A DNA stretch of 64,000 nucleotides from Imbricaverruca yamaguchii (GCA_034440575.1 JAOTOL010001641.1:682001-746000); one strand, 5' to 3'; counted from the stretch's first letter, positions 11,810 through 24,562 are shown. Translations and numbers: made by a program. Notes: generated by a model from the sequence alone, not told the origin.

Positions 11810-12004
11810 GTGTTGCAGTCGCACCGAGTGTATGTCAAGCTCAACAACTGATATGTGCCTGTGTTTGTGAAGGCGGTAGAGCGTAGCCTGTAGGTTTACA
11901 CGTACTCATCGTCCCACTACGGTGTTCGTGAGTAGTCTGTGTATGTATGCATGTTGAGTTGTTCTCAGCCACAGATATCACGATGAGAATGTTCCATCTA
12001 TTCT
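11810..12004 (+). repeat. 195-bp dispersed repeat, copy 2
   Basis: Direct counterpart of 5964-6158. The similarity begins at GTGTTGCAG in both copies and stops just after GTTCCATNTATTCTT. The copies differ by scattered substitutions and very few indels. Confidence 0.75.
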
Positions 12005-12147
12005 TGCCAGTTCGTCCGATTTTATAAGGTGCCAGATATGTACGTACTGTAATGTTAGGTATTGTAATGTATTGCCGCAATGCAATCTCATTAAGTACCG
12101 TGGCTTATCTGCACCTGCTACCGATAACCTCTTATGTCACGCGTTTG

Positions 12148-12310
12148 GTGGAGCCGCGGTAGCTTAGACCGTAGGGTGTTGGGCTCTTGACCGCAAAATT
12201 ATGGGTTCGAGTCCCGCAACCAGCGGAATTACCGAGTCCATCCGCGACCAATCGGTTTGAGAAGTTGGCGACGCTATATGGCCTAGCAGTTAATTGTGTC
12301 GTAAATGAAC
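12148..12310 (+). mobile_element. tRNA-derived SINE
   Basis: The A-box-like GGTAGCTTAGACCG is followed ~45 bp later by a B box, GGGTTCGAGTCCC (12203-12215). The body matches the SINE at 41471 (ACCGAGTCCA, TTGGCGACGCTAT, CTAGCRGTT). It ends in a terminal stem CGACGC (12269-12274) / GTGTCG (12296-12301). The tRNA part does not fold as a canonical tRNA, because the anticodon arm is poor. It is therefore a SINE head and not a functional tRNA. Confidence 0.75.
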
Positions 12311-12649
12311 CCAAGGTTCTTTTTCTGCTTCATGTGCCTGCTTCTCATAATATATGTCTTGCGTTGTGCTTCCCCAATATGTCGTTTTAATACGCACCCT
12401 GTTGGGCGCCGGAATATATATATTCATGTGCGCAAAATGACGAACGCAGTCCATGCGCCAAAAATGCACATTCACTTTCACCACAGAGTACACAAGCGAG
12501 AAACAATCGGCAGTGGCAGCGACGGCCTTCCCCAATCTTGGCAGTCTCGTCTTTTCCAGATGCATGCTCATCGTATTAAAGTCTGATTGATAAACAACTT
12601 TTGTTGCCGTATTTATGTCGTGCTGTACTGCAAAATGCGTGATTTTTAT

Positions 12650-12985
12650 TTTATTTAAAATTTAGTCCCAGTTGTTGCTGGGGTGGGTTTAGAAACCAGG
12701 GTTCTATTGCTAAGCAGAGCTCGTCGCGTGATCTCCCGCCCCACCACCCGATCCACGAATTCCTTTTCAACGGCAGAATTTTGATCGAAAGTTTAACGTG
12801 CCCTCAATACACCGACACGGCCGCCCGGTAGCTCGTCCCCGGCCTTATCGGGCCAGCTGCCAACTCACACTCCCGGCCGGGGGCTAAACGCGAGCGCGCG
12901 AAGCGACTCGAACCCTGTGTTGCCAGGACAGGGGGAGACCAGCACAGGCCAGCGCTCTAACCAACTGAGCTACCGGGGTGGCATT
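12650..12985 (-). mobile_element. tRNA-derived SINE, second family
   Basis: On the minus strand it begins near 12985 with GGTAGCTCAGTTGGTTAGAG (A box), then a B box, GGGTTCGAGTCG (12909-12920). A GC-rich body follows, then a 3' part ending in an A/T-rich tail near 12650. The last ~85 bp match 21265-21350 (TGCTTAGCAATAGAACCCTGG, ACCCCAGCAACAA), which fixes the 3' end. The body differs from the 12148/41471 SINE family. Confidence 0.75.
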
Positions 12986-14105
12986 TCAGGTTGCACGACG
13001 CGAATAAAGAAATCATATTTTAAAAGGAGAATGTTTTCTTTAGTTTAAAGTAGAACACATTTAATTCAAAAGATGTGCGGTACTACGTGGTAATTTTCCA
13101 TTCCAACCACAAATTAAGCTGTGATTAAAGTTGCTTCCGAGCTGGTCTGGCATAGAAATTGCTGTTACCCATGCATTATTGCATGCATGACAGAAGTTTG
13201 ATTCACATGGCGTCAGCGACTCAGCCAATTCATTTCGACTGAAAATGCCGAATAACGGTGTGCGAACATGGGCAAAGCCACGGTGGGGAATGAACCGGGA
13301 TGCTTCCCCAATCTTGCGAAGTTCCGCGTTAAGCCTTTGACAATGCATGATAATCGAACTGAAATCCTCATGCGGGCATCTAAAATTCGTCTTAGCGCTT
13401 ACGGGTTCCACAAAGTTGTTGCCGAATCTAAATCGAGCGTTCATGGTACGAAAAGCGTGATTTTTCATTTTGCGCCGGCACTCCAGAAAGTTCAGGATTG
13501 TCACCGAAATGTTTTAGCAAACGTCTGCTCCTGTCAAAGCAATGCTTGTCGCAGTCCTGGTGGCGTGTGTTCGCCGTGTATCGTAAAAGGCATGGAGCCG
13601 AGCTTAGAACTGGCATCGCTCTGACTCCAGCTCGGGTCCAGTTATTTGACTGTTCGGCAGCATGCACAATTGTTGGTTTTGTCATCTTGATAATCATGTA
13701 CTGTTATTATAGGCACACCTCGAGGAGCAGGGACTAATGTTGGTCGGCATGTACTGGTGGGAGGGAAAGGGCAACCGTTAGTTTTTAGCTCAATATTTGC
13801 AATGCACTGCCGTAGTGCCACAAATGACTAAATTCAGGGGATCCTGTCTCCTGTCCCACCCCCGATGGTCCGCCGCCCGTGTCAGGAAGGGACTGTGGGC
13901 CTGGACACTGCCATAAGCGGTGACGTGTTCCGTAGTTCCTATGCCTGGCTGATTAGAAGAAGTGCCGAACCATAAGGTTAAGGTGGCAGAACCCCAGCCT
14001 TGCAGAATATCTGCGTATTTCCCTTATCTTTATGAAAAAGATCGTCCCATGTGAACAGTGTCTTAATTCACTGTCGCTTATTAGAAGGACTTCCCACAGC
14101 GCGCA

Positions 14106-14195
14106 CAAAAAGCTGCCGGCCTCCAGGCTCGAACCGGCTACCTCCGAGTCGGCAAACCGACGCGCTACCAACTGCGCTACCAACGCGGAGTCGCT
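14106..14195 (-). repeat. tRNA-like sequence, degenerate (SINE head or pseudo-tRNA)
   Basis: The minus strand reads TTGGTAGCGCAGTTGGTAGC (A box and D arm), then GCCGGTTCGAGCCTGG (B box and T arm). The anticodon arm does not form a 5-bp stem with a 7-base loop; only GTCGG-TTTG-CCGAC pairs. A functional tRNA is therefore unlikely. No body or 3' tail matching other SINEs was seen. Confidence 0.55.
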
Positions 14196-14659
14196 CGGCC
14201 CGCTTAAGTTAAGTAGTGTCGATGGATATGACATGGGTCTAAATAACACCATTTTACACAATAACTAACACATTCATGTGAAATTCTCCCATGATTATCG
14301 AAATACCATGAAACAAGGTTTCAGATGACGTATAATTTGCACCACTCACTTATACTTGTTAGTCAGGAACGTACGCGGAAAAGTACCATTTCTTGCTGTC
14401 GTGATAATCTGCTGAACCCAAATCAGCGCCCAGATGACGTCCCGGGCTGCCAATGAACATTGACAGGGGCCGATATAATGGAGACGTTCGCCAGCAGCGG
14501 CAGCGTATAGCCTGTGAAGAACAGGTACGGAGATCACATGCTGCTGAAAAAGGTAGATGCAACACCATTGTCCGAAAATGACCGAAGCCATCCCAACGCA
14601 GGATTCAGCGCCGGTAATCTTGCATCTTCGCACGCATATTCGCAAGTACGAATCTTCGA

Positions 14660-15512
14660 CCTGACCAGAGAGACCCTCCGGTCTCTCTCGTCAGGTCCTC
14701 ACACCCTGTCTCGGGGGGGGGGGGGGTGATAGGAACCCTCTCAAATATCAAAACTAAGCATCGCACGAAAACGAAACAGGTGTCAACGGAAAGCGCTCGA
14801 CGAGTAGGACCCGACACCACCCCCAAAAACAATCCCCTCAAAAGTGACGTCACTAAGGGCCTAGATTTTCCCAACTTACCTCATGTTTTTGGTTCTGGGG
14901 GTTCACTTTGGAAATGTTATAAAAATACAAATTATTTGGAATCAGAAAAGGATAGCGAAATCGACCAGGACCGTACTTTTTTTGCCACACAATTCCTTTT
15001 AACTAAAATTTTAAGTTTTTGGGTTTTCTTTGATTTTCATTTTTTGATGGGTAGAGCCATTGACCTATACAAGACCTATACAAGTCTTATATAGGTCAAT
15101 GGGTAGAGCGGACCGAAAAGCGTTGTTCGAAATCAACTTGCTCCAAGGCTTACTTTGGCCAGAATATTATATTTGAACTCTAGTGGGCTGCAATATGCAA
15201 GAGTAATAAGTAATAAAAAACGGAAAAAAGTGAAAAATTCCTTCGCATCACTTGTTGCATCCATAAAAATTAGCAGACGCTGAAAGTTTCATTCAAGTAT
15301 TTATACCCGTTAAAGCGTGACTACTAGTTGAACTTTTTTGGAGGTGACTTCCTTGACCTTGACTAACTCGTTAACCCTAGATGACCTGACTTTAAAAGTT
15401 TGGCACAATGTGCCAAATTGATGTGAAAAAGGTACGCAAAATTTCGGCGCGCTGCCACGCACCGTTCTTTCACTATCCGCGAAAAAACTGAGGGGGGGGG
15501 GAGCGGTCGAAA
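14660..15512 (+). mobile_element. Family A TTAA MITE, copy 1 (rearranged left end)
   Basis: The interior matches the family A copies: AAGCGCTCGACGAGTAGG, AAAGTGACGTCAC, TTGACCTTGACTAACTCGTT, and the right-end ACTATCCGCGAAAAA. The normal left end is replaced by a 36-bp foldback (14660-14695), and no TTAA is seen at either end. A 52-bp hairpin-bearing insertion lies at 15058-15109. Poly-G runs at ~14706 and ~15491 mark the subterminal G-tracts. Confidence 0.75.
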
Positions 15513-17114
15513 ACCTATACAATGTAGGTATGTATGCATATGTGTATGAATATACCAAATATTTTTGGGATGAAATATCTAGAACGAAGCCAAATTATAC
15601 GCATTTTGCATAACCCCATCCCTGACATGCACACAATTGACAAATAGCTTGATACAAGGATGTACAAAAGATATAGTAATTCAACTGTGAAATTGACGTT
15701 ATTTTCTTTGTGAATAAAACATTTCATTAAGACGTGCTTATACCAAGTTCAATTGCACTTCGAGAAGTTGTTATATCCAAAAGAAATGAACACATGAGCA
15801 TAAGAAGCACATGAGAAACCATCGGAAACCTACTTTTGAAGAAAAAAAACTGACCGGCAACCATAAGAAGAAGCAACCGTGTACATCTTCCAGCACCCAT
15901 AAGAACACTGATAGCCACACTGATATATGGCATGGAATTGCCAGTATTGTTACGGTTCTACTTGCACACAAACTGGCATGAATTGTACAGTTCGTGGTTT
16001 TTCTGCAACATGTCACTCGCCTGATAATTTTCATCCAATTTCTTTTCGTCTTTACATCCCAAGGGAACTTGAAGTAACAGCATTTATTGGTCTTGTGCGG
16101 ATGATTTCACCGTGGTACAAAACAATTAAGGATCTATAAGATCAATAAATAACAACTAAATAATATACTTGAGTATAAGAAGCATACAGAAACATTACGG
16201 TTCTTGGTAAACGTACAACAATTTAAAACGTGCTACAGTACTGCAAACGCCGTAAGAACAGTAGTAATGTTACCGGTAAAGACATTTTCGCCAGATTCTC
16301 GTATCAAAAACTCCCTTTGTGGATTTTTTAAATAAAAAAAGGAGTATGAAGTGTTCCTGATAAATACATTGGGACTTTAGGAAATTTAAATAAACAGCCA
16401 ATAGATACAGCATTCAATTTTGAATCAAAACCAGCAAAAAGATGTTGAATTGCATCCTTAGTATTGCTGTACGGGACCATCTACAAGAGAACATTTTCTG
16501 CCCCATATTAAGTCAATGGGTTTTCACGGCGACGGTGTCGGAAACAACCGCAATCAGCTGTTGCGAACATGGCTGCCCCTTGATCTTTTCATGGCTGCGC
16601 CACAATAGACGGTTTGGGATGCATTTTGCGTCAAGGGCCTCGGCATTTTGTAACTTTGTATATTCCAATCAAACCAATATCCGGAAACTTGCTTCTTTTT
16701 CCGTATTCCACTTGAAGGAATTGAAGTAGGGTGCTTGGTGGAAAGTAGGAACAAGGTAAATTCAGTGTCGTAATTGAGGAAACTGTTTACTGCGTCTAGT
16801 CAGAAATGACTTGTAAATCGATTTCCTATTAGGTAGTAGGGGAAGATGGGGTACTAGGTACCTATTTGATCACGTTGTTTCCTGAGCACCTACCTTTGGA
16901 CGTCTCCCACATCATGTTCAGTGCATAAAGAACAAAAAGATGGTGACATTCATGAATGACGGACCTGCCTACCAAAATATGAATGTCATCACATAGTTCT
17001 ACTGATTATTTGTGTATGGAGCCAATGAAGTGCACATGCACCACTTTCAGTTTTGAAGAGAAGTTCGCTTAAGGCACCCACCCATAAGGAAGTGATACTC
17101 AATATATTGGTGAA
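15513..17114. other. AT-rich intergenic DNA, no gene recognised
   Basis: Only short random frames. No repeat copy or motif could be assigned with confidence. Confidence 0.5.
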
Positions 17115-17345
17115 ATTACACCAGCATTTTTTTAGTGGCTACTACTAGCTTGTACCACAATAGTTACAATGAGGTATTCCTGCAAGATTTTCATATTCAG
17201 AATATGGCACAGCACTACAAAATATTTATTTATTTTAAAGTTCCTCTTTGCAAGTGGTTAAAGGTTTCTCAGCAAAAGGAACTGTTTGAATACCTATAGA
17301 GAAATTGTTCATTTTTGTGTTAAGTAAACACAGTACAATTACTGG
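17115..17345 (-). repeat. ~230-bp old dispersed repeat, inverted copy
   Basis: Reverse-complement counterpart of 9348-9575; see that entry for landmarks. The two copies lie ~7.5 kb apart in opposite orientation. Confidence 0.6.
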
Positions 17346-18557
17346 TTCAATGATGAAGACATAAAGACATAACAAATAGTGCAACTATGAGCCATAAGGG
17401 CCCTTCTTGGTTTCACTCTGTACCAGGATGGGAAACTTGTTTTCTGGGTTTGGAGTCTGAGTGCAAACAGATTTCTTTCGGAGTACATTTTCATGCACAT
17501 ATTATTTTTCATGCATGGAATCAATTTGCCAGTAACAGACAAGTAAATCATATGTACCTAGTCAGTGTCCACATAATATGCATAAGTAATACACATCATT
17601 TTTGGTCACATCAAAGCATAGAAACAAAGAAGTGAGCAATGGATTGCACCGTAAGACAGGGAGTTGTGATCAGCTCAACTTTGTCTCTCATAACTCACAA
17701 GAGCAATGTGCCTTCCTTTCACTGTTGGTCTCAGCACAATGCTAGGCAAAATGAAAAACACAAATAATTCATGCTTCACCCTCAGCTCAGAGCGCCTACC
17801 TACATACTCAGCCAATTCCCTGGGTGATACAGACACAACACCACTACCTGACACTCAGTTGGTAGCGATGGCAGTGCGCAAAGGATCAGTCAAGGTCTTG
17901 TGTTTGCAGCATGGCACTGTTAAGTGTTCAAAACATGTGTTCAAAGTTGCTAATGGTTATGATGTCATTAAAAAAAATTCCTTGCATTGATTGGTTGAAA
18001 AACAGTTTTCGTAACAGAAAATGCTAACTCAGCAAATTCTGATCGGCGGCCTCCTGCGCTCTGGAAATGTCTCTTAGAACGGTCAGTTTTTCCCACTATA
18101 AGGTGGCTCAAAAGCAGGTTTCTGGAGACACACCTGCAGAATTCTTAGCAACTGGAGTCCACTATATTCGGTGTGCAGGCACAAAGTTTGGCACGTTGTT
18201 GTTGGCATTTCCGCTGGTTGTAGTTTTGTGTGGTGTGTTTTGTTGCTGTCTGTGTGCTTGATGGTACAAAAAGTGCATAGTTATTTGGCAACTGTAAGTA
18301 GAATAACATGTTTGGTGAATATTTTCTTCAATATTGTATTAAATTTTTAGTGGTATTTATGTTCCTTCTGCATGTTTGTGTCGGAGTACATGTGGAGCCC
18401 ATTCTATCCAGTATGAATCTGGAGTGCAAAAGTGTTTTAAGAGATGAAATCTCTTAAGAAGTGCCTTAATTCCACCCTGCTCTGTACACTCAACCAGTTG
18501 CCCACCAAATTTGTTGATCAGCCCTCCCTGTAATACTGAAAAGCAAGACCTCTATTC
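17346..18557. other. Intergenic DNA, no gene recognised
   Basis: AT-rich. The last ~180 bp probably include the decayed 3' UTR of the CR1 fragment that ends at 18558. Confidence 0.45.
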
Positions 18558-19133
18558 TTATAATGTCCGTGCTGTTTTTTTTTAAAGATACTCAATGTTC
18601 TGCTACTGTCAATGGTTTCTGGCAGCTGGTTCCAGTGTTCTAATACCCTGTTGGTGAAGAAAGACTGTCTTAACCTTGTTCTGTGGTGGTGAACTTTAAT
18701 TTTTAATTGATGACCTCTAATGGCATCATTTCTGTTAAATTCAAATATTTTCCCAAGATATCCCCTCTCCAGACCATGGACAAATTTAAAGACCTTGATG
18801 AGATCCCTCTCAGCCTTCTATATCTAAGTGGAAACATATTCAACTTCTTCAATCTTTCGTTATATGGCAGATTGCTTATACCATTAACCATTCTTGTAGC
18901 CCTCTTTTGTACTCTCTCTAAAAGCCAACAATCTTTTTGGTAGCTAGGAGACCGAGCTTGGATGCAATATTCCAAATATGGCCTGACATATGCACAGTAA
19001 AGCTTCCTGATGACTTTCACACTTGTGTATGATACATTCCTATTTGTTGCCCCAAGCATTCTCAGTGCCTTCTTCCTGGATAGAAGAGCAGCAGTAGATA
19101 TTTTTGTTGCAGTATGCCTTAAGTGTTCAGAAA
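18558..19133 (-). pseudogene. CR1-like LINE: C-terminal part of reverse transcriptase
   Basis: The minus strand gives one nearly continuous frame from ~19133 down to a stop at 18558-18560. It carries typical CR1/L2-group C-terminal features: YVRPYLEYCIQARSP, LERVQKRATRM, LPYNERLKKLNMFPLRYRR, then after a small break FFTNRVLEHWNQLPE and a C-terminal SRTLSIFKK. In intact relatives this follows the polymerase palm and thumb and closes ORF2. The endonuclease and the catalytic core are absent, so the copy is 5'-truncated at about 19133. Short frames on the opposite strand are shadows. Of the LINE fragments in the window, this one keeps its frame best. Confidence 0.88.
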
Positions 19134-21264
19134 CCTGCCCCCTGCCCCTACCTACCTACCAACCTAAGTACCTACTTGTTAAATCCAATCATAAATGTTC
19201 AAGCTCAAAGTTGTTCTGGATGAGTAACCAGTAAATTCGTTTGTAAAATGCATTTGACATTTTTGGGAATACTATGTTTATGAACATGATTGAAAAGATG
19301 TGACCACTCATTTTCTCTCGAAATCCCTACTTTTCAATTTGAATGATGACCGATGATGGATGTCTAGTCTGCTGCAACCTGCAGGCATTGGCACATTTAG
19401 GACTCTGAACTCTGGCTGGAAGAATCCAGTGGCATCTATAAAAGTATAAACTCACCTCCTTATCCTCATAACAAAGTTTAATTATGTGGTATGGGACTTG
19501 GTATGGGTCACAACCTGCACACACAGAAACCACTTTTGGACTGGTGAGCAGATGAAGAAGGAATTTTGGTAAGACACTGCTTCTGCTGTGCCCTGTCTTG
19601 CCTCAAGACATTCAACAAATACTATGAGATTTAATAATTAAATGGAAAAACCTAATATAACCTAATCTAACCTAACATAATACAATCTACTCTCATCTAA
19701 ACTAATACAAATCTATATATTTAATTTCAAAACACAAGCATAATGTTTATTGTGATGTCACCCATATGTGACAGCCCAAGCAGTACAGCCTATTTAGTTT
19801 CATTGAGGGCTCTTGTGGAATGATAGTGGTGTCATCTATGGGGAAGAGATGGAAATTAAACATTTAGAAGTTAATTAGTGTTGAATCAAGTATGTGGAGT
19901 GTTTAATTCTCATTTAGTCACATACAAGAAGAGCTTGGTGAGGGATGGATAAATTATGGCACAAAGAACAGCAGTGTGGCATAAATGGTGCATTACGGAA
20001 GTTTTCACTGTGATAAACAAAGAAGGAAGCACTTCCAGAGAAAATGAGTGGTCACATCTTTTCAGTCATGTTCATAAACATAGTATTTGGAAAAAATCCC
20101 CAAATTCCCAAAACACCTTTTCAGACAAAAATACTGAATAACCAATCTAATGGTGTAATTGATATGTTAAGGCCTCCTGCCATTACTGGCCATTGTGCCA
20201 CTGAGATGAAAAAGATGGACAGATTTGGGTATATTTTTATTTCTGGCACAATATGGAATTTGAACAAGATATTGTGAAAGGAACTTAATTTTGAAGATAG
20301 GGTTACTTCTTTTTCAACAAGAATGTTCATTTTACTTTCAGTTTATGACAAGCTATTACTTAACATAAAGGTAGATTTCTGGTTTAGGGTAATTTTTACT
20401 TCTGTTAATTTATTTTCCAAATACAATGTTTATGAATGTGCTGAACATGATGTGGCTATTCATTTACTCTGCAATTGCATGCTTTTCAACTTGAAGACAA
20501 AATGATGCTAAAGAAGGGGCTTGGAGTATGGCAATGTAGCATAAAAGGTATGCTGACAGTAGCAAGTGCACAATGCTACTGACCATAATGACAGCATGCA
20601 GTTTATACCACTGTGCATAGTGAGTGTACATATGAATGGTCTACCTATCATTTGACAGCAGAACATGTATACTTTCTGTATGTATGGGTGGTGCCAGCTG
20701 GAATGGAGTGGAGGCTGATTATAACCTCATTTGGCCTTGAAGACATTGACCTGGGGGTCGTGAAATGTATACTGTGGAAATTTCATGACAGCCATAATTC
20801 ATCCAAATTGTGTACTAGTTTGACCTCAGGGGCCAGACCCCCTGACCCCCAGTGAGCATTATGCGAGAGGCATGTTGACCTGGGATCTTCTGTCCTTCCT
20901 ACAGTATCATTGCTTGCACTGAATATATGCAGAATGTGGTGCATATTGAACCAGGCTGTTGAAATAAACGACTGGATGTGGATGCAATGTTTCATGGGGT
21001 CACAAACCCTCACTGTGAGGTAGGTGTATAACCACTTTGATTTGAAGATACCAAAAATTGAATGCTGGCAGAAAGCGAGAGGTCTTACCATGGGGCAGTG
21101 TAAAGCTATGATGGAACCATTTCAGTGGATCCAGTTCATCAGAATCCCTTTCAATTGTTTCTGAGACATGGTTGGATACAAGGGACACTGGGAGATTGTG
21201 TCCCAGTGTCCCCTCAGTTTTTAGCCAGAGTTGCACATTGAAAGGTGGGGCCAGGGTTCATGCA
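19134..21264. other. AT-rich, CpG-poor DNA with decayed repeats
   Basis: Degenerate CCTAA-rich DNA lies at 19655-19700, with faint copies of the old repeat carrying TGACCACTC and GCATGCTTTTCAA words (19277-19345, 20040-20100, 20430-20500). No gene is recognised. Confidence 0.45.
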
Positions 21265-21350
21265 ACAAGCTCTGCTTAGCAATAGAACCCTGGTTCCTCA
21301 AGCCACCCCAGCAACAATTTGGATTAAATTTATTTTTAAAAGAAAACAAG
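21265..21350 (+). mobile_element. SINE 3' end (family of 12650-12985)
   Basis: Matches the 3'-terminal ~85 bp of the SINE at 12650-12985 in the opposite orientation: AGCTCTGCTTAGCAATAGAA, then CCACCCCAGCAACAAT and an A/T-rich tail. No tRNA head precedes it, so it is a 5'-truncated copy. Confidence 0.65.
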
Positions 21351-21594
21351 AAGTTTGGCCTTCAGTGTGCTTGATGACCCACAATTTTTTTTTCTCAGCC
21401 AGAAGTACTCCAGAGACAAAGTTCCATGATGACAATTCCTGGTGGTCCAACTGTACATTCATTGCATGAGTAGGCTTTAGTGAGTATTTACCCTCCTTAC
21501 TTTCATGCACAAATATTAGTGCACCAAACAACTCATGTGATAGTATAATGTAGTCCAAAGTGCAATATTAACCAATGGCCTGACTGTTAATGAC

Positions 21595-21675
21595 TGTGTG
21601 GTCATGCCAAGATTCAAACCCACTACCACCTGTACAGAAGCCAGACACTAACCAACCATGCAAATTTGCTGACAT
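21595..21675 (-). repeat. tRNA-like SINE head, decayed
   Basis: The minus strand reads GGTTGGTTAGTGTCTGG (A-box-like), then a B box, GGGTTTGAATC, ~35 bp later. CpG sites have decayed to TG/CA. It is too degenerate to assign to one of the other SINE families. Confidence 0.45.
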
Positions 21676-23123
21676 GGAATGGCCATAACACATGATGACA
21701 GAGCATGCTGACTGGATGGATCTTTATTTCCTCACTTATTTCCCAACAAAGTGGAGTGTGCTCTTTATACACCACCTAAAAGGTAACTTCAACATAAAAA
21801 TGGCATATTTTGGAACGGTATTTGCTTCTGTACTGGTGATGGGGGATTTGAATCCAAGTGTGATCTTGTTCTTAACCTGATTGCACAATTGTTGACTGTC
21901 AGGGCTGTCTGTTAATGTTGCACTTGATATAATTTTAAACAATCATACAAGGTGTCTGATACATTTATATTTATGGATATTTATGGTCTATGGAAGTAGA
22001 AGGGGAAACACATAATTAAACCAATAGCCATACAATAAATGTCAATATATTAGTTTTAGGTGAATTCATGATAAAACGATTTGGTGAAAGCTTGATAGAA
22101 AGGCTGGGAGATGCCATATATGAGTCCAAAGTGAGGAAGCCAAAAATTAGAAGATATTTTGGAAGGAGGTATGTGAAAAACCTACCACCCTATGAGCAAG
22201 GTTTCTAGCCATAATGTTCCATGCAAGCAGAATATAAAAAGGTATGCAGTGCAAAATCAAATGCCAGAGCTACAGGGAAAATTAAGAGCACAATATATCT
22301 GGATGCATATCATATGGGGTGTTTCTGATGGGCAATTTAAGGCTCTTTCTGACTGTGGTGCCATGGATGTGTTGCTCTTGTATGGACTGGATCCCAAAAT
22401 TCAGAACATACATGAATGGAGAGGCTAGGTGCAAAGGTGAAATTACTAGCAAGGACAAGGATTGTGTGATGGAGAGCATTCTGTCAGTTCACTAATCACT
22501 TGGAACTGGTTGAGTTCCAAGATTATCTCAGACTATCCCCGAGGCACAGAAAGTAGACAGCCAGAGTGTTGCTGGCTGATGTTGTGGATATACTCTTGGA
22601 TGGAGAGAAGCATAAATGCAACCTGGTGGTCCCCAATCTTCCTGAAGATGCAGAGGTATCCAATGGTGAAACTGGGCAACTGAAGGATGCATACAACTAG
22701 AAAATACTGTCATAAAATGTTATCTGAACTATGTAGATGATGCACCCCAAACTACAATAGTAGATCTATAGGAAATGGTGAACATACAGATCAGGGTCAA
22801 CAAAGCATTCTGTGTAGGAAAGAAGATCTGGTAAATTTGGATATACAGGTAAAATTTGATGCTTTGGATTTTCCCAACTAATCAATATTTTTGTATGCAA
22901 TGAAGATAATACAACCATTGATTTTTTATCCAAATGATTACTTTCAAGTCAATGTAGGATTACTCTTAAGCCAGACTATTCATTTATCATTACTTTTAAG
23001 CCAGGCTGAAGCATTGGTAAAGGAGAATGTACACCAAGCAGATGCATTTAGGCAGAGCTCAATCACAGCTAAGCCAGTGCCTCACCAACCTGAAGTTCCG
23101 CCAGCTTAAGGACCACAAATTCC

Positions 23124-24430
23124 CCAGATTGACTATGCCAAACAGGGTAGATGTCCGGAGGGAAAAGAGCTTAATGTGTTGTATACAAATGCAGACCAGC
23201 TTCTTAGCAAGCTAGATCTGTGCATATGGATAGCAGGCAATCAGCCACATATAATTTGTATTACAGAAGTAATCCAAAAAGCTCAAGTCTTGCCCATATC
23301 ACCTGCTCTACTGACTCTCAAACTACTCTGTTTTATAATTTTAATACATCATGGGTGATTTCAGCCTCAGCAATATTGAGTGTGAATGCACTCTATCCTG
23401 AGCACCTGAGTCCCACCTGTCTCACCTGTTCTTGGATGCTGTTAAAGACTGTTTCATGCACCAGCATGTACAAAGGCCTGCTCGTTTCTGGCGTGACAAT
23501 CATTCGTACATCCTTAACCTAGTATTTACTAGTGGATAAGATATGGTTCAAGACAGCACTAGCCTTCGAGAACTGGGAAAGAGTGACCATGTGGTATTAA
23601 GGTTTCTCCTGACTTGTTGCATAGCTCTAAAAAAAGGGCAAATACATGAGTTAGCCTTTCATAGAGGTGACTACAAGAGAATGAAAGTGCTATCAAGAGA
23701 GGACCACTGGGAATCATTGGATACCCTGAGCCTACAGGAGAGCTACTGCTTTTTCCAATCCTATTTAGAGGCTATATCTAGAACTTGCAGCCCAAGCTAC
23801 AATTTAAATGCCACTGCAATAGTACATTTTGCATCCAATATTTACTAGTATTAGATACTTATAAGATATTGCAAGAGAGGAAGAACATAGACATGGCCAG
23901 ACCAGCTATGACTCTCATAATTTTTTTTAGCAAAAGCTGTGGATGACTGATGCTAAATTGCAAGATGCACTTGCTGTCAAAACTTTGAAAGGAAACTGGT
24001 GTGAGACAAAACATAACCAAAAGGAAATCTGGAGGTACTCCAGTTCTCACATGAAAGCAAGACATCGATCAAAATGGCTCAAATGCAAGATGGCTGAAGT
24101 TACAAGATGGCTCAAGTGCCACTGCTAGCACCGATGTGGAGAAGGCAATAGTTGCAAGCAAGACCCCTCGAACTACCACCCCATTAGTTTGACTTCAGTA
24201 TTGTCCAAGGTACTGAATGAATGACCATAGCAGTCGACGCGCCCCTAAACCCCAATTCATCATCATCCAAGGTACTGAATCTATCATTCAGAACAAGCTG
24301 ATGAGACACATGCTGACTATTGAGCAATTTCATGAAGCCCAACATGGTTTTTTATCAAACAGATCCTGTACTTCTCAACTGCTGGGCACAGTAGAGGATT
24401 GGACTTCAAAAATAAAGAATTTAGGTGTCT
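23124..24430 (+). pseudogene. CR1-like LINE: endonuclease and start of reverse transcriptase
   Basis: The decayed ORF2 start reads LNVLYTNADQLLSKLDL and PHIICITEV, the N-terminal APE-type endonuclease motifs of CR1-group LINEs. A frame change follows, then HQHVQRPARFW and LVFTSG, an in-frame TAA near 23537, and LGKSDHVVLRF, the closing endonuclease SDH motif. After ~500 bp the finger/palm entry of the reverse transcriptase appears (NYHPISLTSV, then QHGFLSNRSCTSQLL). The catalytic YxDD core is missing. A micro-retroposon at 24219-24265 interrupts the reverse transcriptase. Many frameshifts and stops make this an old, dead copy. Confidence 0.85.
24219..24265 (+). mobile_element. 47-bp micro-retroposon with 15-bp target duplication
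   Basis: Flanked by exact direct repeats of TCCAAGGTACTGAAT (24204-24218 and 24266-24280). It contains ATGACCATAGCAGTCGACGC, then CGCCCCTAAACCCC and an ATCATCA tail, matching the 3' end of the LINE at 55.2-56.0 kb. It sits inside the CR1 reverse-transcriptase remnant. Removing it and one flank restores a smooth CR1 sequence, so the host sequence confirms the insertion. Confidence 0.85.
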
Positions 24431-24562
24431 TGGCTTGCACCAAGAACACATGGTTGGGTTGTCACCACACTTGTCCACCACAGGCCACTCCTTAAATGTG
24501 GGGAAGCCTGCTGCATTTACAATAGTGAGACAAAACCATCTGTGTGTTTGCACAGTACGGAC

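Noticed and set aside
14106..14195. Functional tRNA gene
   Set aside because: A and B boxes are good, but the anticodon arm cannot form a normal 5-bp stem with a 7-base loop.
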